From Microbacterium oleivorans (GTDB lineage Bacteria > Actinomycetota > Actinomycetes > Actinomycetales > Microbacteriaceae), in NCBI RefSeq assembly GCF_001644225.1, contig NZ_LSTV01000005.1:274387-338386 (forward strand): a DNA stretch of 64,000 bases. The letters run 5' to 3'. Positions 26,312-35,603 of this stretch are shown one piece after another (position 1 is the first letter of the stretch; every line of letters starts with the position of its first letter). The translations under genes and the position numbers were made by a program. The notes under the pieces are model-generated. The model did no database searches. It was not told the DNA's origin and saw nothing but the letters and a program-made list of their open reading frames with translations.

Positions 26312-27244
26312 ATGGTCACCACGACTCCCACCCGCCGCGAGATCCGACGGGGCACCGACATATCGGGCCGCTTCGTCTTCGCGATCGTCAACTACGGCGT
26401 CTTCCTCGCGCTCGCCTTCGTCTGCGCCTACCCGTTCTACTACCTGATCATCAACTCGATCAGCTCGAACGACCTCGCCGCTCTCGGACAGATCCGGTGG
26501 CTGCCCAGCGGCATCCACTTCTCCAACTACGAGCAGGTCTTCCAGCTCGGCGGGCTCACGCAGGCCGCGATCGTCTCGGTCGGTCGAACCGTCATCGGCA
26601 CCGTCGCGGCGGTGCTCGCCTCCGCGTTCCTCGGCTTCATGTTCACGCAGACCCGCATGTGGGGCCGCAAGTTCTGGTACCGCTTCGTCATCATCACGAT
26701 GTACTTCAGCGCTGGCCTCATCCCGGTGTTCATCATCGTCCGCAACCTCGGACTGACGAACAACTTCTGGGTCTACGTCCTGCCGTTCGTCGTGCAGCCG
26801 TTCTTCATCATCCTCGTGAAGACCTACGTCGAGGCGATGCCGAGCGAGCTGCAGGAGGCGGCCGAGATGGACGGGGCGAACATCCTGCAGATCTTCTTCC
26901 GGATCTACCTGCCCAACATGACGCCGATCCTCGCGACCGTGGCGATCTTCTCGGCGGTGGCGCAGTGGAACAGCTTCCAGGACACCCTCATCTACATCAC
27001 CGACCAGAGTCTCTACACCCTGCAGTACCTGCTCTACATGTTCATCAACCAGGCGAACAGCCTGGCCCTGGCCATGCAGAACGGCGGCAACCTCACCTCT
27101 ATCGTCGACGCGGCCACGAGCCAGACCCCGACGTCGATCCGGATGACGATCTCGGTGATCGTCATCCTGCCGATCATCTTCGTCTACCCGCTGTTCCAGC
27201 GCTTCTTCGTCAAGGGCATCATGCTCGGCGCGGTCAAGGGCTGA
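26312..27244 (+). CDS. ABC sugar importer permease, YtcP/LplC type
   Basis: 310 residues with six transmembrane helices (first at about 25-48) and the EAA loop AMPSELQEAAEMDGANILQIFFRIYLPNMTP. It ends in the usual ...RFFVKGIMLGAVKG of the LplC/YtcP group. CAGGAG lies ten bases before the ATG, 17 bases after the previous stop. Forms the heterodimeric channel with the LplB-type subunit. Confidence 0.93.
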   Translation: MVTTTPTRREIRRGTDISGRFVFAIVNYGVFLALAFVCAYPFYYLIINSISSNDLAALGQIRWLPSGIHFSNYEQVFQLGGLTQAAIVSVGRTVIGTVAAVLASAFLGFMFTQTRMWGRKFWYRFVIITMYFSAGLIPVFIIVRNLGLTNNFWVYVLPFVVQPFFIILVKTYVEAMPSELQEAAEMDGANILQIFFRIYLPNMTPILATVAIFSAVAQWNSFQDTLIYITDQSLYTLQYLLYMFINQANSLALAMQNGGNLTSIVDAATSQTPTSIRMTISVIVILPIIFVYPLFQRFFVKGIMLGAVKG

Positions 27245-27281
27245 ATCGACCGATCCCGGTCACACCACCGAGAGGAAAGCA

Positions 27282-29033
27282 ATGAAGCTATCACGCAAGG
27301 CCATCGGCGCTGTCGCCGCTCTGGCGACGGTCGGGCTGCTGAGCGCCTGCACCGGCCCCGCCGCGAATCAGGAGCGCGAGGCCATCTCCGAGTTCCCCGA
27401 CAAATGGGACAAGCCGATCACGATCGACGTGTTCGACGGGCTCGCCAACTACATGGGCATGCAGGAGGGCTGGTTCGGCAAGCTCGTCGAGGACAAGTTC
27501 AACATGAAGCTCAACATCATCGCCCCGAACGTCGCGGGCGGCGGTGACACGCTCTTCAACACGCGTGTGACGGCGGGTGACCTCGGCGACCTGATCATCA
27601 CCGACAAGGGCCAGCGCCTCGAGGAGCTCGCCGAGGGCGGTCTGCTGCTGGACTCCGAGAGCTTCTATCCGGCGATGAAGAACGTCGGCCGCTTCGACGC
27701 CGCCGTCGACCGAATCAACGAGGACCTGGGTGCCACGTACGCCTTCCCCTCGCAGGTGTCCTCGCTCAAGCCGACCGAGCCCTCCGAGGGGCTCGACCCG
27801 ACCTTCGGCCCCTACCTGCGCTGGGACCTCTACAAAGAGGTCGGCTACCCCGAGATCGGCACGCTCGAGGACCTCCTGCCGGTGCTCAAGAAGATGCAGG
27901 ATGCCGAGCCCACCGCCCCGAACGGACAGAAGACCTACGCGGTCTCGCTGTTCAAGGACTGGGACGGCAACATGCTGAACAACGCCAAGCAGCCCACCAC
28001 GTACTACGGCTTCGACGAGGTCGGCTTCGCCCTCGCGAAGGGCGACGGCTCGGAGTACCAGGGCATCCTCGACGACGACGGCCAGTACGTCCGTGCGTTG
28101 CGCTTCTTCTATGAGGCGAACCAGCTCGGCATCCTCGACCCCGACTCGACGACGCAGAACTACGACACCCTGTGGACGAAGTACCAGAACGGGCAGGTCC
28201 TGTATTCGTTCTGGCCCTGGCTCGGTCAGGCGGCCTACAACACGGACGCCAATGTCGAAGAGGGTCGCGGCTTCATGATGGCGCCGATGGACGACATGAA
28301 CATCTTCTCGTACGGGGCTGAGGCGTACGGCGGCAAGCAGGTGTTCGCGATCGGCTCGAAGGCCGAGGACCCCGAGCGCATCGCCGCGTTCATCGACTGG
28401 CTGTTCTCGCCCGAGGGTGCGCTCGCCAACAACAGCCAGACGCAGGGTGCGGCCGGTCCCGAGGGGCTCACGTGGGAGGTCAACGCGGATGGTGAGCCGG
28501 AGCTGAACGAACTCGGCCACAAGGTGTTCTTCGAAGGTGACGCCGAGGTCCCGGCCGAGTGGGGCGGCGGCAGCTACATCGACGGCGCGTCACAGCTGAA
28601 CATCAGCGCGGTCCTGCCGATCGACACCGACCCGAACACCGGATTCCCGTACAGCTACAAGCTGTGGCCGACGTATCAGGCCGAGACGAGCAACCCGGTG
28701 ACCGACGACTGGTCGGCCAAGATGGGTGCCACGACGACGATGGACTACCTGCGCGAGAACGACCAGCTGCTGGTCGGACCCGGCGCGAGCTACACCCCGG
28801 AGGCTGATTCGTCGGAGATCGAGACGCTCCGCAATCAGGCCAAGGCGGCAATCGTGCAGACCTCGTGGCAGATGGTGTTCGCCGAGAACGACGCGCAGTT
28901 CGACTCGCTGTTCGCCTCGCTGCAGGAGACCGCGAAGGGCCTCGGCTACGACAAGGTCCTCGAGGTCGACATGAGCCGGGCTGAAGAGCAGGATGCCGCG
29001 CGCAAGGCCGTCGCTGCGGAGTTCGGCGGCTGA
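27282..29033 (+). CDS. LplA-type extracellular sugar-binding lipoprotein
   Basis: 583 residues with a lipoprotein signal (lipobox LLSAC, Cys23). Large size and segments such as PYLRWDLYKEVGYPEIGTLEDLLPVLKKM and RIAAFIDWLFSPEGA mark the LplA/YtcQ group of family 1 solute-binding proteins, which bind long oligosaccharides. GAGAGGAAAG precedes the ATG. Highly expressed-type codon use (almost only C/G-ending). By context it probably presents xyloglucan-derived oligosaccharides to the two permeases before it. A terminator follows. Confidence 0.92.
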   Translation: MKLSRKAIGAVAALATVGLLSACTGPAANQEREAISEFPDKWDKPITIDVFDGLANYMGMQEGWFGKLVEDKFNMKLNIIAPNVAGGGDTLFNTRVTAGDLGDLIITDKGQRLEELAEGGLLLDSESFYPAMKNVGRFDAAVDRINEDLGATYAFPSQVSSLKPTEPSEGLDPTFGPYLRWDLYKEVGYPEIGTLEDLLPVLKKMQDAEPTAPNGQKTYAVSLFKDWDGNMLNNAKQPTTYYGFDEVGFALAKGDGSEYQGILDDDGQYVRALRFFYEANQLGILDPDSTTQNYDTLWTKYQNGQVLYSFWPWLGQAAYNTDANVEEGRGFMMAPMDDMNIFSYGAEAYGGKQVFAIGSKAEDPERIAAFIDWLFSPEGALANNSQTQGAAGPEGLTWEVNADGEPELNELGHKVFFEGDAEVPAEWGGGSYIDGASQLNISAVLPIDTDPNTGFPYSYKLWPTYQAETSNPVTDDWSAKMGATTTMDYLRENDQLLVGPGASYTPEADSSEIETLRNQAKAAIVQTSWQMVFAENDAQFDSLFASLQETAKGLGYDKVLEVDMSRAEEQDAARKAVAAEFGG

Positions 29034-29050
29034 CCCAGCCCCGCAGTGAC

Positions 29051-29085
29051 GAAGGGTCCCGTCGGATGATCCGGCGGGGCCCTTC
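29051..29085 (+). terminator. Terminator after LplA-type gene
   Basis: GAAGGGTCCCG (29051-29061) pairs with CGGGGCCCTTC (29075-29085), one mismatch, loop of 13 bases; 18 bases beyond the stop. Short T content after the stem is weak (GCTAT), as usual in high-GC genomes. Confidence 0.75.
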
Positions 29086-29204
29086 GCTATGCGGAGGGCG
29101 CCTCCTGTGGACACGGATCGGTCGATGAGACACGTCTTGTGAGCTCCGCGCCGTCGAGCGTGGTGCAAGACTCTGTATCTCGCACCAGTGCTCGAGGAGG
29201 ACCG

Positions 29205-29483
29205 ATGAACAAGGGCCTAGTGATTCAGGTCACCGTTCTCATGCCGCTGGTGGTCGCGGTGACCATCTTCTCCGCGCTCGGCTGGTGGATCCCTGCGGGA
29301 ATCGCGATCGTGGGCGCAGCTGTCGCTGTCGTCTGGATACGTCGAGCCGTCGAGAACAGGAAGATCGATGAGGTCCTCGCCGCTGATGCGGGGTCAGGTG
29401 ATCCTCGGCCTCGCGGCACGAGCGACGAACCGCACGCCAGCATGCCCGAACCTGGCTCCAAGGGGGACCACGAGGGCTCGTAG
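29205..29483 (+). CDS. Small two-helix membrane protein
   Basis: 92 residues: two transmembrane helices close together (about 5-24 and 29-46, hinge GWWIP), then a charged cytoplasmic tail with Gly/Ser/Glu/Pro. GAGGAGG at 29194-29200 is an excellent ribosome site for the ATG at 29205; an upstream in-frame ATG at 29139 has none. No family recognised and no operon partner. It lies between the importer terminator and the convergent DUF624 gene, so a membrane role linked to the importer is only a guess. Confidence 0.65.
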   Translation: MNKGLVIQVTVLMPLVVAVTIFSALGWWIPAGIAIVGAAVAVVWIRRAVENRKIDEVLAADAGSGDPRPRGTSDEPHASMPEPGSKGDHEGS

Positions 29484-29545
29484 CGACCCTCGGGATTCAA
29501 GCCACCGGCGGCCTGTCTGACATCGCTCCCGTGTGCGGCGGTCCG

Positions 29546-30160
29546 TCAGGCGGCGGTGCCGGAGCGGCGCCGATGGATGCTGCGGAACAGGAACGCGCAG
29601 CCGTAGGCGCCGACGGAGAAGCCGATCGTCGCGACGAGGAAGATCGTCGGCGGGAAGACGATCACGAGGCACAGCACGGTGACCGGGATGACGAGCAGCA
29701 CGAGGGTGCGCAGGGGCTCTGCCGCGGGCAGCAGGAGTGCGTTCTTGAGCGTCTGGCGGAACGGCGCCCGGTACGAGGCGACGAGTGCCATCGCGTGCAG
29801 GAACGCAGCGATCGCGTAGGCCGCAGCCGCGAAGCCCAGCACCGCGAGACCCGTGAACAGCGGCTCGGGCGAGGACAGCCAGAACACGCCGCTGAAGGCC
29901 AGCGCGACGGCGACCGACAGCAGGATGAGGGTGAGCCCGGTCGCGGCGAGGAAGTTCCGGCCGAAGGCGGGGAGGAAGTCGCGCACGGGGCGGCCGCTCT
30001 CCTCGTCCGAGTAGCGTCGGGTCACCTCGAACAGCGCGCTCGTGGCGGCGCCGATCGTCACGATCGGGACGCAGCACACGAGGAACAGGATGTTGAGGGC
30101 GACGAACTCGAGGAAGCTCGTCAGGCCCTGGACCGCGCGGTTCTCCGGATCGATCCGCAT
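29546..30160 (-). CDS. DUF624 (YesL family) membrane protein
   Basis: 204 residues with five or six transmembrane helices and the family start MRIDPENRAVQGLTSFLEFVALNILFLVCCVPIVTIG. YesL-type proteins occur beside LplA/LplB/YtcP importers and their regulators in Firmicutes and Actinobacteria; their exact function is not known. It starts three bases after the stop of the reverse LacI gene, so the two are one operon. This pairing ties the LacI regulator to the importer at 25.3-29.0 kb. Confidence 0.88.
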   Translation of the reverse strand: MRIDPENRAVQGLTSFLEFVALNILFLVCCVPIVTIGAATSALFEVTRRYSDEESGRPVRDFLPAFGRNFLAATGLTLILLSVAVALAFSGVFWLSSPEPLFTGLAVLGFAAAAYAIAAFLHAMALVASYRAPFRQTLKNALLLPAAEPLRTLVLLVIPVTVLCLVIVFPPTIFLVATIGFSVGAYGCAFLFRSIHRRRSGTAA

Positions 30161-30163
30161 CCG

Positions 30164-31141
30164 TCAGCCTGTCGGATCGGCGAAACGCGGGGCGATCAGT
30201 TCGGCCCCCGGTCCGCGAGTGCCGCCGATGGCGTCGAGCAACGCCCGGGCGCCCCGCGCGCCGAGGGTCTCGGCCGGCAGGTCGATGACGTCCGAGACGC
30301 CCGGCACGTGCAGCGCGAGTTCGGCGGGGCTCAGCGCGAGGATCTCAACGGGGCCCGTGTCCGCCGCTCCCATGAGGCGGGCGGCGATGAAGGGGAGCGC
30401 GGCCTCGTTGTGGACGAACAGCGCCGTCGTATCGGGGGACTCCGCGAGCACGGCGTCGACGACCTCGGTCGCACCCGGCCCCGACGGGCACGGCAGGGCG
30501 CGCGCGGTGAGGCCGGCCGCCTCGCTCGCAGCGAGGAACCCGCGCATGAGGCGGTCGGAGTACGACGTGTGCCGGGCCTGCACCTGCGGCGGGGCGCCGA
30601 GGAGGGCGACGGACTGATGGCCGCGCTCGGCGAGCCGCTGGGCGGCCAGTCGGCCGGCGGCCTCGAAGTCGAAGTCGACGCAGACGAGGTCGTCGGCGGC
30701 ATCCGGCAGTCCGATGAGCACGGCCGGGATGCTGAGCTCGGCCAGCGCACCGACGCGCGGGTCGCTCGTCTCGACGTCGAGGATGAGGACGCCGTCGACC
30801 ATGCCCGCCCGCGCAGCGCGTTCCACCCCCGCGGCGTCGTCGCTGGTCAGCAGGAGGATGTCGTGGTGATGCGCGCGCGCCTCTTTGAGGGCGCCGGCGA
30901 CGATCTGCATGACGACGTGCACGTCGACGCCTGCGCGGATCGGCGCCTGCAGACCGAGGACGCTCGTGGAACGCGAGGCGAGCGATCGGGCGCTGGCCTG
31001 CGGGCTGTAGGAGAGATCGGCCATCGCCCGCTCGACGCGCTCGCGCGTCTCCTGCGAGATGGTCCGTTTGCCGCTCATCACGTAGGACACCGTCGAGATC
31101 GAGACCCCCGCGGCCTGCGCCACGTCCGCGATCGTGGTCAT
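30164..31141 (-). CDS. LacI family transcriptional regulator (module B)
   Basis: 325 residues. N-terminal HTH MTTIADVAQAAGVSISTVSYVMSGKRTIS and hinge (MADLSYSPQASARSL), then a sugar-binding regulatory domain (DGVLILDVETSDPRVG; DTTALFVHNEAALPF). The ATG at 31141 has AAGGAG five bases upstream. It is divergent from the GH42-GH31-GH3 operon and co-transcribed with the YesL gene. The shared GAAGCGCTTC operator before the hydrolase operon and before the importer at 25.3 kb makes it the likely repressor of both. Confidence 0.9.
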   Translation of the reverse strand: MTTIADVAQAAGVSISTVSYVMSGKRTISQETRERVERAMADLSYSPQASARSLASRSTSVLGLQAPIRAGVDVHVVMQIVAGALKEARAHHHDILLLTSDDAAGVERAARAGMVDGVLILDVETSDPRVGALAELSIPAVLIGLPDAADDLVCVDFDFEAAGRLAAQRLAERGHQSVALLGAPPQVQARHTSYSDRLMRGFLAASEAAGLTARALPCPSGPGATEVVDAVLAESPDTTALFVHNEAALPFIAARLMGAADTGPVEILALSPAELALHVPGVSDVIDLPAETLGARGARALLDAIGGTRGPGAELIAPRFADPTG

Positions 31142-31235
31142 GGACACTCCTTCTCCGCGGGGTCTGCTCCGACACCCGGGTGGATCGAGCGTATCTGCTC
31201 GTCATGAGCCGGGAACGCCGCCCGCCCCGGACCGA

Positions 31236-31287
31236 TGGACACGGTCCTGATCGCTAGTATAGGTTGGAATCGTTGAAGCGCTTCGAC
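31236..31287 (+). promoter_or_regulatory. Promoter and LacI operator of the GH42-GH31-GH3 operon
   Basis: TGGACA (31236-31241), 16 bases, TATAGG (31258-31263) is a plausible promoter. It is followed by the 16-base near-perfect palindrome GTTGAAGCGCTTCGAC (31272-31287) placed just after the expected transcription start. Core identical to the operator at 25243-25252. Confidence 0.7.
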
Positions 31288-31320
31288 ACCGTCGTCCATA
31301 TCGCTGAAAGGCCCTCGGTC

Positions 31321-33330
31321 ATGACCCCTGCTGCCGCCGCGGCCTTCGCCGAACTGACGGCCGAGCGCGGCATCCTCTTCGGTGGCGACTACAACCCCGA
31401 GCAGTGGCCGCGCGAGGTCTGGCGCGAGGACGTCGAGCTCATGCAGCAGGCGGGAGTGAACCTCGTCACGGTGGGCGTGTTCAGCTGGGCCGAGATCGAG
31501 CCGACCCCCGGCGCCCGGCAGTTCGGCTGGCTCGACGAGGTGCTCGACCTGCTGCACGCCGGCGGCATCGCCGTGGACCTAGCGACCCCCACGGCCTCGC
31601 CGCCGCCGTGGCTGGGCGTGCGGCATCCCGAGACCCTTCCGGTCGACCGCGACGGCGTGCGACTCGTGGCCGGGTCCCGCAACCAGTTCGCGCCCTCCTC
31701 GCGGGTGTACCGCGACGCTGCGCGGGCGATCACGGCCGACCTCGCGGCGCGGTACGCGCAGCATCCCGCCGTCCGGATGTGGCACGTCGGAAACGAGTAC
31801 GGCCAGATCGACCACGGCGACGAGGCCGCCCGGGCGTTCCGCGCGTGGCTGCTGCGCCGGTACGGGTCGATCGAGGGGATCAACGAGGCGTGGGGCACCG
31901 CCTTCTGGGCGCAGCGCTACGCCGACGTGTCCGAGATCCTGCCGCCCCGGCGCGCGCCGTACCTCATCAACCCGACGCAGTCGCTGGACTTCCGCCGGTT
32001 CACCTCCGACGAGCTGCGCGACTGCTACCGCGAGCTGCGTGACACGATCCGCGAGGCCGGCGCGACGCAACCCATCACCACCAACTTCATGGGGCCGTTT
32101 GCGCACGTCGATTACTGGTCGTGGGCCGACGACGTCGACGTCGTGAGCGACGACCAGTACCCCGACCCCGCAGATCCCGACAGTCCCGCCGACATCGCCT
32201 TCGCGCAGGACCTCATGCGTGGTCTCGGCGGCGGCCGGCCGTGGCTGCTCATGGAGCAGGCGATCAGCGCCGTGCAGTGGCGGCCCCACAACCTCCCGAA
32301 GACGCCCGCGCGGGCGCGCCTGGACTCTCTGCAGGCCGTCGCGCGCGGTGCCGACGGCGTCTGCTTCTTCCAGTGGCGCCAGTCGACCGCCGGCGCCGAG
32401 CGGTTCCACTCGGCGATGCTGCCCCACGCGGGCGCCGACACCGAGGTGTTCGCGGGCGTCCGCCGCCAGGGGAGCGACCTGCAGCGGTTGCGGCCCGTCG
32501 TCGGCGGGCGCGTCCCGGCGCGCACGGCCCTCCTGTTCGACTGGTCCTCGTGGTGGGCCTCCGACGAACCCGCCCGCCCGACGACCCGGTTCGACGGCCT
32601 CGACCAGGTGCGTCGCTGGTACCGCGCGCTGTGGCGGCGCGACGTGTCCGTCGACGTGGTGCGCTTCGACGCGGACCTCACCGGCTACGACGTCGTCGTC
32701 CTGCCGCACGGCTACGTCCTCCGCCCCGGTGACGCCGCGCGCCTCGCGGAGGCCGCTGCCGCCGGTGCGCAGGTCGCCATCGGACCGTTCAGCGGTGTCG
32801 CCGACGAGCGCGGCCACATCCTGACGGGACGCTCGCCGGCGCTCCTGCGCGACCTGATCGGCGCGAGCGGCGAGGAGTGGGTCGCGCTCCCCGACGCGGG
32901 GGTCGCCCTCGCCCCGGACGACGGGCGGCACCCGGCATCCGTCGCCTCGGTCCTCGCCGAGAAGCTCCGCTCGGACGGGGCCGAGACGGTCGTGGCCTTC
33001 GCCCAGGGAGACCTCGCCGGGCGGCCGGTCGTGACGCGCCACGGCGGCGCGTGGTACGTCGGCGCGGTCGTCGACGACGCGCTGCTCGACGGGATCGTCG
33101 GCGACGTCCTCGAGGCGGCCGGGGTCGCCGGTGCGCTCGCCGAGCCCGTGCCCGGAGTCGAGGCGGTGCGCCGCGGCGACGCGCTGTTCCTGCTGAACCG
33201 CTCCCTCGAGGATGCGACGATCCCGCTCCCGGGCGCGTGGATCGACCTGTTGACGGATGACGAGATGGACGAGCACGTGACGGTCCCGAGGGGGGACGCG
33301 CGGGTCGTGACGGAAAGGCGAAGGACATGA
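31321..33330 (+). CDS. GH42 beta-galactosidase
   Basis: 669 residues, the normal GH42 length. FGGDYNPEQWPREVWREDVELMQQAGVNLVTVGVF starts the TIM barrel; acid/base Glu159 in HVGNEYG; nucleophile Glu312 in LLMEQA; then the trimerisation domain (VVLPHGYVLRPGDAARL) and a small C-terminal beta domain. Cytoplasmic (no signal). It removes terminal beta-galactose (or alpha-L-arabinopyranose). With alpha-xylosidase and GH3 next to it the likely substrate is the galactosyl cap of xyloglucan oligosaccharides. The ATG at 31321 follows CTGAAAGG; upstream in-frame codons lie in the operator. Confidence 0.93.
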   Translation: MTPAAAAAFAELTAERGILFGGDYNPEQWPREVWREDVELMQQAGVNLVTVGVFSWAEIEPTPGARQFGWLDEVLDLLHAGGIAVDLATPTASPPPWLGVRHPETLPVDRDGVRLVAGSRNQFAPSSRVYRDAARAITADLAARYAQHPAVRMWHVGNEYGQIDHGDEAARAFRAWLLRRYGSIEGINEAWGTAFWAQRYADVSEILPPRRAPYLINPTQSLDFRRFTSDELRDCYRELRDTIREAGATQPITTNFMGPFAHVDYWSWADDVDVVSDDQYPDPADPDSPADIAFAQDLMRGLGGGRPWLLMEQAISAVQWRPHNLPKTPARARLDSLQAVARGADGVCFFQWRQSTAGAERFHSAMLPHAGADTEVFAGVRRQGSDLQRLRPVVGGRVPARTALLFDWSSWWASDEPARPTTRFDGLDQVRRWYRALWRRDVSVDVVRFDADLTGYDVVVLPHGYVLRPGDAARLAEAAAAGAQVAIGPFSGVADERGHILTGRSPALLRDLIGASGEEWVALPDAGVALAPDDGRHPASVASVLAEKLRSDGAETVVAFAQGDLAGRPVVTRHGGAWYVGAVVDDALLDGIVGDVLEAAGVAGALAEPVPGVEAVRRGDALFLLNRSLEDATIPLPGAWIDLLTDDEMDEHVTVPRGDARVVTERRRT

Positions 33331-35603
33331 AGTTCACCGACGGCTACTGGCTCATGCGGCCCGGAGTGACCGGGCTGTACGCGAGCACGGTGGACGATGT
33401 CCGTGCCGACGCCGAGGCGGGCAGTCTCACGGTCTACGCGCCCACCGCGCAGATCCGACACCGCGGCGACACGCTCAACCGGCCGCTGATCACGACGACG
33501 TTCACGGCGCCGGCGCCCGGGGTGATCCGGGTGCGGGTGCAGCGGCACGCGGGCGCCGCGCACCGCGGACCCGACTTCGCGCTGACGGCGCAGGAGGGGT
33601 ACCTGCCGACGGTCTCCGTCGACGACGCCGAGGCGGTGCTGGATGCCGGTGTCCTCCGCGTCCGCGTCTCGCGCGAGGGGGCGTGGCGGATGGCGTTCGA
33701 GCAGGGCGACCGCGTGCTCACGACATCGCTGCCCCGGTCGATCGGACACATGAGCGGTCCCGACGGCGCCTTCGTGCACCAGCAGCTGTCGATCGAGCCC
33801 GGCGAGCGCGTTTACGGCTTCGGCGAGCGGTTCGGCGCGTTCACGAAGAACGGGCAGTCCATCGACACGTGGAACGCCGACGGCGGCACCTCGAGCGAGC
33901 AGGCGTACAAGTCGGTGCCGTTCTACCTGACGAGCCGCGGCTACGGCGTCTTCGTCGACAGCCCCGACGCCGTCTCGTTCGAGGTCGGGTCCGAGATCAA
34001 CTCGCGCGTGCAGTTCTCCGTCCCCGGCGAGACGCTCGACTACTACGTGATCGCCGGCCCCGAGCCGAAGGACGTGCTCCGCCGGTACACGGCGCTCACC
34101 GGTCGGCCCGCGCGTGTACCCGCCTGGTCTTTCGGCCTGTGGCTGACCACGTCGTTCACGGCGGCGTACGACGAGGCGAGCGTCACCGAGTTCGTCGACG
34201 GGATGCGGGAGCGCGAGCTGCCGCTGTCGGTCTTCCACTTCGACTGCTTCTGGATGCGGGAGTTCCAGTGGACCGACTTCACGTGGGATCCGCGCATGTT
34301 CCCCGACCCCGACGGCCAGCTCGCGCGGCTGCGGGAGCGGGGTCTGAAGGTGTCGCTGTGGATCAACCCGTACATCGCGCAGCGCTCCGCGCTGTTCGCC
34401 GAGGCGGCCGAGAAGGGCTACCTGCTCAAGACCACGGACGGCGGCGTCTGGCAGTGGGACATGTGGCAGGCCGGCATGGCGATCGTCGACTTCACCAACC
34501 CCGAGGCATCCGAGTGGTTCGGCGAACACCTGCGCCGACTCGTCCGGCAGGGCGCGGACAGCTTCAAGACCGACTTCGGCGAGCGGATCCCCACCGAGGG
34601 CGTCGTGTGGCACGACGGCTCCGACCCGCAGCGCATGCACAACTATTACCCGCAGCTCTACAACGCGCTGGTGTTCCGGGTGCTCGAAGAGGAGCGCGGC
34701 GTCGGCGAAGCGGTGCTCTACGCGCGCTCGGCGACCGCCGGCGGGCAGCAGTTCCCCGTGCACTGGGGCGGCGACAACGACTCGACCCTCCTGTCGATGG
34801 CCGAGACGCTGCGCGGCGGCCTCTCGCTCGCGATGAGCGGGTTCGGCTACTGGAGTCACGACATCGGCGGGTTCGAGGGCACGCCGGATGCCGGTGTCTT
34901 CAAGCGCTGGCTGGCGTTCGGTCTGCTCTCGTCGCACTCGCGACTGCACGGATCGGGGACGGTCCGCGTGCCATGGGCGTTCGACGAGGAGGCGGTCGAG
35001 GTCACGCGCCTGTTCACGCGCCTGAAACTGCGCCTGATGCCGTACCTCGCGCGGGTCGCGGAGGAGGCGCACACCGACGGCATCCCGATGATGCGTCCGC
35101 TCGTGCTCGAGTTCCCCGAGGACCGCACGACGCACGACGCCGACGTGCAGTACCTGCTCGGTGACGCCCTGATGGTGGCGCCGGTGTTCGGCGAGGACGG
35201 CGACGTCGAGTACTACCTGCCCAACGGGCGGTGGACCTCGCTCCTGACCGGCGATGTCGCGGAGGGGCGGCGCTGGCACGCCGAGCGCCACGGGTACGAC
35301 TCCGTCCCGCTGCGGGTGCGGCCCGGCACGGTGCTGCCGTGGGGCGCCCGCGAGGACCGACCCGACTACGACTGGGCCGACGGGGTCACCCTGCGCTGCT
35401 TCGAGCTGCCCGACGGGTACGACGCCGAGACGATCGTCCCCGGCTTCGACGGCGCGCCCGCGACCGTGTTCCGCGTGCGCCGCGAGGGCGGTCGCATCAC
35501 GGCCGAGTCGAGCGATGCCCGTGCGCCGTGGAGCCTGCAGGTCGGCGACCGCACGGCGTCGGCGACCGGTGCCGGCAGCGTCAGCGTGGACGCGGCCGGG
35601 TGA
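33327..35603 (+). CDS. yicI: GH31 alpha-xylosidase (YicI type)
   Basis: 758 residues. N-terminal beta-sandwich with the YicI-type LTAQEGYLP and HQQLSIEPGERVYGFGERFGAFTKNGQ segments, barrel with FHFDCFWMREFQWTDFTWD (alpha-xylosidase signature at the -1 site) and nucleophile Asp416 in FKTDFGE, acid/base region YARSATAGGQQFPVHWGGD, and C-terminal beta domains. It cleaves alpha-1,6-xylosyl units from isoprimeverose or xyloglucan oligosaccharides. Overlaps GH42 (ATGA) and GH3 (GTGA), so the three are translationally coupled. Cytoplasmic. Confidence 0.94.
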   Translation: MKFTDGYWLMRPGVTGLYASTVDDVRADAEAGSLTVYAPTAQIRHRGDTLNRPLITTTFTAPAPGVIRVRVQRHAGAAHRGPDFALTAQEGYLPTVSVDDAEAVLDAGVLRVRVSREGAWRMAFEQGDRVLTTSLPRSIGHMSGPDGAFVHQQLSIEPGERVYGFGERFGAFTKNGQSIDTWNADGGTSSEQAYKSVPFYLTSRGYGVFVDSPDAVSFEVGSEINSRVQFSVPGETLDYYVIAGPEPKDVLRRYTALTGRPARVPAWSFGLWLTTSFTAAYDEASVTEFVDGMRERELPLSVFHFDCFWMREFQWTDFTWDPRMFPDPDGQLARLRERGLKVSLWINPYIAQRSALFAEAAEKGYLLKTTDGGVWQWDMWQAGMAIVDFTNPEASEWFGEHLRRLVRQGADSFKTDFGERIPTEGVVWHDGSDPQRMHNYYPQLYNALVFRVLEEERGVGEAVLYARSATAGGQQFPVHWGGDNDSTLLSMAETLRGGLSLAMSGFGYWSHDIGGFEGTPDAGVFKRWLAFGLLSSHSRLHGSGTVRVPWAFDEEAVEVTRLFTRLKLRLMPYLARVAEEAHTDGIPMMRPLVLEFPEDRTTHDADVQYLLGDALMVAPVFGEDGDVEYYLPNGRWTSLLTGDVAEGRRWHAERHGYDSVPLRVRPGTVLPWGAREDRPDYDWADGVTLRCFELPDGYDAETIVPGFDGAPATVFRVRREGGRITAESSDARAPWSLQVGDRTASATGAGSVSVDAAG

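Noticed and set aside
29531..31207. 558-codon forward open frame
   Set aside because: Antisense to the DUF624 and LacI genes; the peptide is charged low-complexity with no start site.
31264..31320. Earlier in-frame start for the GH42 gene
   Set aside because: It lies within the operator palindrome at 31272-31287 and has no ribosome site; the ATG at 31321 matches the family start.
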